From Clostridiales bacterium (GTDB taxonomy: Bacteria > Bacillota > Clostridia > Peptostreptococcales > Anaerovoracaceae), in NCBI GenBank assembly GCA_015058155.1, contig SVCW01000001.1, positions 1 through 64,000 on the forward strand: a stretch of DNA of 64,000 nucleotides, given 5' to 3'. Of this stretch, positions 58,182-64,000 are shown one piece after another (within the stretch, counting starts at the first letter, position 1; every line of letters starts with the position of its first letter). The notes under the pieces are model-generated. The model saw only the letters and a list, made by a program, of their open reading frames with translations, made no database searches and was not told the DNA's origin. A program made the translations under genes and the position numbers.

Positions 58182-59129
58182 ATGGAAAAGAGGAGTAAAG
58201 CTTTTAAGAGTATGGACATGCTGTATCTGGCAATGATTATTTTGCCTGTAGTGTGTGCTGTTGCATTAAAAGTTCTTACACAACCACCTTCAGATGGAAT
58301 TGAAATTACGGGGGCACTGATCTATTTTGTTATAGATATGCCTATTCAGAAACTTTATATAACAGAGGCTCAGATTAATTCGTGGCTTGTACTTATTTCG
58401 CTTTTCGGGCTCTGCCTTTTCCTAACTCATGGCCTTGATGTAAGAAACACAACTTACAGGCAGAGAGTGGCAGAATGGATTGTAGAAAAGACAGAGAGCC
58501 TTGTAAAAGACAATATGGGTGAGTACTTCAAAGGGTTTGCACCTTTTATCGGAGCGATTATGGCTTTATCAGCATTTTCAAGCCTGCTTTCGCTTTTCGG
58601 ACTCTTCCCGCCAACTTCGGATCTTAATATAGTGGCAGGATGGGCGATTGTAGTTTTCATCCTTATTACGTACTATAAGATGAAATGCGGACCACTTAAT
58701 TATCTCAAAAGCTTCTGCGAACCAGTAGCGCTGCTCGCACCGATCAATGTCGTGAGTGAGATTGCAACACCGATTTCAATGAGTTTCCGTCATTACGGCA
58801 ATATATTATCGGGAACTGTAATATCGACGCTTCTTGCGGCAGGTCTTACAGGGCTTTCTCAGTTTGTGCTGGGATGGATACCTGTGATTGGTGATCTTGC
58901 ACTTCTGAGAATAGGCCTTCCGGCAATTCTTTCAATTTATTTCGATGTTTTCAGCGGTTGCCTTCAGGCATTTATTTTCGCGATGCTGACAATGGTATAT
59001 GTATCCGGCGGATTTGATATGGATCTGTATTTCAGGAAGCATCCGGAAAAGGCCGATGATTACGAAGAATATATCGGAGATTATGGAGATTACTCCGAAA
59101 CATACGAAGACTATATTGACAGTTATTAA
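58182..59129 (+). CDS. atpB: F0F1 ATP synthase subunit a, with acidic Tyr-rich tail
   Basis: A 315-residue membrane subunit forming the ion half-channels. The essential arginine is in ISMSFRHYGNILSGTVI (about residue 202); EIATPISMSFRHYGN and the terminal QAFIFAMLTMVYVSGG are conserved. It is 40-70 residues longer than the Bacillus or E. coli subunit. Part of the excess is a C-terminal tail of about 30 residues made almost wholly of Asp, Glu and Tyr (ADDYEEYIGDYGDYSETYED), not usual for subunit a. An AAAGGAG site lies before the ATG. Confidence 0.93.
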   Translation: MEKRSKAFKSMDMLYLAMIILPVVCAVALKVLTQPPSDGIEITGALIYFVIDMPIQKLYITEAQINSWLVLISLFGLCLFLTHGLDVRNTTYRQRVAEWIVEKTESLVKDNMGEYFKGFAPFIGAIMALSAFSSLLSLFGLFPPTSDLNIVAGWAIVVFILITYYKMKCGPLNYLKSFCEPVALLAPINVVSEIATPISMSFRHYGNILSGTVISTLLAAGLTGLSQFVLGWIPVIGDLALLRIGLPAILSIYFDVFSGCLQAFIFAMLTMVYVSGGFDMDLYFRKHPEKADDYEEYIGDYGDYSETYEDYIDSY

Positions 59130-59142
59130 TTAATGGAGGTAA

Positions 59143-59430
<288 letters not shown>

Positions 59431-59458
59431 ATAGAGACAAGAGAGGGAAGTGAAGATA

Positions 59459-59974
59459 ATGCAGACACTGGAAATTATATCTGTCAATCTATGGAGCACA
59501 GTAATTTCTCTTTGTAATCTGCTCATACTCTATCTTCTTTTCAAAAAATTCCTGTATGAACCGGTAAAAAAGGTTATGCAGAAGAGACAGGATGAAATAG
59601 ATGCTAAGTACATGACTGCAGACGTTGCTGAAATGAGAGCAAACGCTCACAAAAAGCAGTGGGAAGAAAAGATGGAAAACGCAGAAAACGAAGCTGCGGA
59701 AATCATCAAATCTGCAACTAATGATGCAAAGAGAAGAGGCGATACAATAATTGCCGATGCTCAGTACAAGGCTGACAGAATCATAAAATCAGCTGAAACT
59801 GAAGCTGAACTTGAAAAGAAGAAGGTTGAAAGCGATATCAAAAAAGAACTTGCAGGAGTATCTGCTGTTCTTGCTGAAAAGCTTCTCGAAAGAGAAATTC
59901 AGGCAGAGGATCACAGAAGTATGATCGATGCTTTCATCAAGGGAATAGGTGATAATGATGAAGAACATGAGTAA
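59459..59974 (+). CDS. atpF: F0F1 ATP synthase subunit b
   Basis: A 171-residue stator subunit: an N-terminal membrane segment (ISVNLWSTVISLCNLLILYLLFKKFLYEPV) and a long charged coiled coil with many Ala, Glu and Lys (NAENEAAEIIKSATNDAKRRGDTIIADAQYKADRIIKSAETEAELEKKK). It connects F0 to the delta subunit. ATG 59459 follows GAGGGAAG; an in-frame GTG three codons earlier is less likely. The end overlaps atpH. Confidence 0.94.
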   Translation: MQTLEIISVNLWSTVISLCNLLILYLLFKKFLYEPVKKVMQKRQDEIDAKYMTADVAEMRANAHKKQWEEKMENAENEAAEIIKSATNDAKRRGDTIIADAQYKADRIIKSAETEAELEKKKVESDIKKELAGVSAVLAEKLLEREIQAEDHRSMIDAFIKGIGDNDEEHE

Positions 59975-60488
59975 GGAGTTTGCTCTGGCACTTTTCATGC
60001 TCGCAAAGGAAGAAGAGAGGGAACATGAATACTTTGATGCTCTTGGGCTTGTAGCAGACGTTCTTACTGAAAATCCTCTTTATATGGATTTTCTCTCGTC
60101 ACCGAGAATCACAAGAGAAGAAAGAGGCAAAGCCCTGAAGGAAGCTTTTGCAGACTTGGTTCCTTCAAATGTGATTAATTTTCTCCAGCTTATGAGCGAT
60201 GAAGGTCAGGCGGACAATTATTATGACTGCGTAGCAGAATACAGACTTATGATGCTTCAGGATAACCAGATTTCAGAGGCGAAAGTTACAAGCGCAGTTG
60301 TTCTTACTGAAGAAGAAAAAAATCAGTTGCATGACAGACTTGTTAAAATGAGCGGACATCCGGTTGAAATGGAATACATGCTCGATGAAAATTTACTGGG
60401 CGGAATGATTGTTCAGGTCGACGGCAAGATTATAGACGGAAGTCTCAGGACAAAGCTCAGGGAAATGAAGGAAGTGATAGGTAAATGA
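59958..60488 (+). CDS. atpH: F0F1 ATP synthase subunit delta
   Basis: A 176-residue peripheral stator subunit linking b to the F1 head. [15 protein letters not shown] at the start, [20 protein letters not shown] and the C-terminal [28 protein letters not shown] are OSCP/delta landmarks. Start is uncertain among ATG 59955, 59958 and 59967; I take 59958 from the TAGGTGA spacing. It overlaps the end of atpF, and its stop overlaps the atpA start (ATGA). Confidence 0.93.
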   Translation: MKNMSKEFALALFMLAKEEEREHEYFDALGLVADVLTENPLYMDFLSSPRITREERGKALKEAFADLVPSNVINFLQLMSDEGQADNYYDCVAEYRLMMLQDNQISEAKVTSAVVLTEEEKNQLHDRLVKMSGHPVEMEYMLDENLLGGMIVQVDGKIIDGSLRTKLREMKEVIGK

Positions 60489-61975
60489 GCGGAAAGACCG
60501 AAGCAATTGCTAAAGTTATAAAAGAGCAGATCGCTACCTATGAATCACGTATAGAAATGAAAGAAGTCGGAAGTGTAGTTCTCGTCGGAGACGGAATTGC
60601 GAGAGTATATGGTCTGAGAGACTGTATGGCCGGCGAACTTCTTGAATTTGAAGACGGTTCATACGGACTTGCGCAGAATCTCGAAAAGAGAACTGTATCG
60701 GTAGTGCTGCTTTCAAATGAAAATGATATAAGAGAAGGATCTTCTGTAAAGAGAACAGGAACAGTACTCTCAGTTCCTGTGGGAGAAGGACTTCTCGGCA
60801 GAGTAGTTAATGCACTTGGCGAACCGATTGACGGTAAAGGTCCGGTTGAAACTGCAGGAAGACGTCCAATCGAGTCAGAAGCGCCTGGTATTATCGAAAG
60901 AAAGAGCGTTTCAGTACCGCTCCAGACAGGAATCAAGGCTATTGACAGTATGATTCCTATCGGAAGAGGTCAGAGAGAACTTATCATCGGTGACCGTCAG
61001 ACTGGTAAAACTGAAATCGCAATCGATACAATAATCAACCAGAAGGGTACGGGAGTTATCTGTATCTATGTTGCAATCGGACAGAAGAATACTTCAGTAG
61101 TACAGCTTGTAGAAGAACTTACAAGAGCAGGTGCTATGGAACACACAATCATTGTAGCGGCTTCAGCATCAGAAAGCGCTCCGCTTCAGTATGTTGCTCC
61201 GTATGCAGGATGTGCTATGGCTGAGTACTTCAGAGAGCAGGGCAAGGACGTTCTTATCGTTTACGACGATCTTTCAAAGCACGCCGTGGCATACAGAGCT
61301 CTCTCACTCCTTATAAGAAGACCACCGGGAAGAGAAGCTTATCCGGGAGATGTTTTCTATCTCCACTCAAGACTTCTCGAAAGAGCTGCCTGCGTTGACG
61401 AAGAATATGGCGGAGGCTCAATTACTGCGCTTCCTATTATTGAAACTCAGGCGGGTGACGTTTCGGCATATATTCCGACAAACGTAATTTCGATTACTGA
61501 CGGCCAGATATTCCTTGAAACGGAACTCTTCCATTCAGGTGTTATGCCTGCGATAAACCCTGGTATTTCAGTAAGCCGAGTTGGAGGTTCAGCACAGCTG
61601 AAAGCGATGAAAAAAGTATCGGGTGAACTCAAGATTCTCTATTCGCAGTACCTTGAATTAAAGTCATTTGCACAGTTCGGATCAGACCTTGATGAAGATA
61701 CAAAGGCAAGCCTTGCTCTTGGTGAAAGAATCGTAGAAGTTCTTAAGCAGAACAGAAATGCTCCTGTCAGAACAGGATGTCAGGTTGCCATCGTTTACGC
61801 TGTAATCAACGGTTATCTCGGACATGTTCCTGTAAACAAGGTTAAGGAATATGAAGAAAGACTCTACAATCATCTTGAAACACGTTATCCAGTTCTTCTT
61901 GAAAGATTTGAGACAGGTTTCTTTGATGATAGTGATGTAGAAACACTCAAGAAAGCACTTGAAGAACTGAGGTGA
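60485..61975 (+). CDS. atpA: F0F1 ATP synthase subunit alpha
   Basis: A 496-residue regulatory nucleotide-binding subunit of the F1 head. Walker A is [11 protein letters not shown] near residue 169; [76 protein letters not shown] and the signature [17 protein letters not shown] are fully conserved. The length is normal. It starts in a 4-nt overlap with atpH and ends 4 nt before atpG. Confidence 0.98.
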   Translation: MSGKTEAIAKVIKEQIATYESRIEMKEVGSVVLVGDGIARVYGLRDCMAGELLEFEDGSYGLAQNLEKRTVSVVLLSNENDIREGSSVKRTGTVLSVPVGEGLLGRVVNALGEPIDGKGPVETAGRRPIESEAPGIIERKSVSVPLQTGIKAIDSMIPIGRGQRELIIGDRQTGKTEIAIDTIINQKGTGVICIYVAIGQKNTSVVQLVEELTRAGAMEHTIIVAASASESAPLQYVAPYAGCAMAEYFREQGKDVLIVYDDLSKHAVAYRALSLLIRRPPGREAYPGDVFYLHSRLLERAACVDEEYGGGSITALPIIETQAGDVSAYIPTNVISITDGQIFLETELFHSGVMPAINPGISVSRVGGSAQLKAMKKVSGELKILYSQYLELKSFAQFGSDLDEDTKASLALGERIVEVLKQNRNAPVRTGCQVAIVYAVINGYLGHVPVNKVKEYEERLYNHLETRYPVLLERFETGFFDDSDVETLKKALEELR

Positions 61976-61979
61976 TCTT

Positions 61980-64000
<2,021 letters not shown>

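Overview
The window comes from a spore-forming, anaerobic Bacillota, most likely a clostridial amino-acid fermenter. The evidence is spoIIGA-sigE-sigG, a monomeric [FeFe]-hydrogenase, an iron-sulfur L-serine dehydratase, a lysine-fermentation-type beta-keto acid cleavage enzyme, AT-leaning Gram-positive promoters, strong AGGAGG ribosome sites, and a c-subunit predicted to bind Na+. Family and genus cannot be fixed from the sequence alone.

Layout. 1-114: end of an IS3-type insertion sequence running off the window. 397-2883: ZIP metal transporter and L-serine dehydratase (sdaAB-sdaAA). 2.9-8.4 kb: AIM24-like protein, zinc-ribbon Nudix hydrolase, DUF1461-type membrane protein, a structured leader ahead of an ECF S-component-like protein plus group-B-type [FeFe]-hydrogenase, PspC protein and a YfcE/MJ0936-type phosphoesterase. 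8.6-16.4 kb: a long same-strand run holding a MoaA-like protein without radical-SAM cysteines, a degenerate Fic protein, murB (with a cysteine-rich insertion), a PHP phosphatase, rapZ, a BKACE enzyme, ridA, rlmN, a small P-loop protein and a CoA-type Nudix hydrolase. 16.5-23.1 kb: S-layer-homology protein, a complete sugar ABC importer and a lipoprotein. 23.1-24.0 kb: a 0.9-kb gene-free stretch packed with hairpin repeats. 24.0-26.1 kb: macro-domain, CAP-domain and DUF4230 proteins. 26.1-35.2 kb: PyrR-attenuated pyrimidine operon (pyrC-carB-pyrK-pyrD-pyrF-pyrE-pyrB, no carA). 35.3-42.2 kb: omega-amidase-like hydrolase and a BMP-type nucleoside ABC importer with two binding proteins. 42.2-46.4 kb: YgiQ radical-SAM protein, solitary DNA methyltransferase, YitT protein. 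46.4-48.4 kb: a second hairpin-repeat zone, tRNA-Arg(CCG) and an IS1182-like element inserted in the tRNA terminator. 48.4-51.4 kb: MBL hydrolase, cell-wall amidase, split LysO exporter. 51.6-53.8 kb: lexA with its operator and infC-rpmI-rplT with an L20-type leader. 53.8-56.2 kb: spoIIGA-sigE-sigG. 56.4-57.6 kb: a convergent methyltransferase. 57.7-64.0 kb: F-type ATP synthase operon, cut off inside atpD.

The most unusual content is non-coding. A family of roughly 120-nt palindromes (three complete copies, one half copy) sits at the stop codons of four unrelated genes, and its stems show compensatory changes between copies. Two of the four copies are followed by families of spaced hairpins: GGTCTTG/CAAGACC at about 72-nt period and GTGCC/GGGCAC at 92-93-nt period. 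Other structured RNA includes an unassigned three-helix leader before the hydrogenase genes, a PyrR attenuator, an L20-type attenuator and a nested 149-nt palindrome filling the sigG convergent gap.

Several proteins depart from their families: the cluster-less MoaA relative, the Fic protein lacking its catalytic His, MurB with three CxxC motifs, aspartate carbamoyltransferase fused to only the zinc domain of PyrI, a two-carboxylate ATP synthase c-subunit, and a subunit a with an acidic, tyrosine-rich tail.
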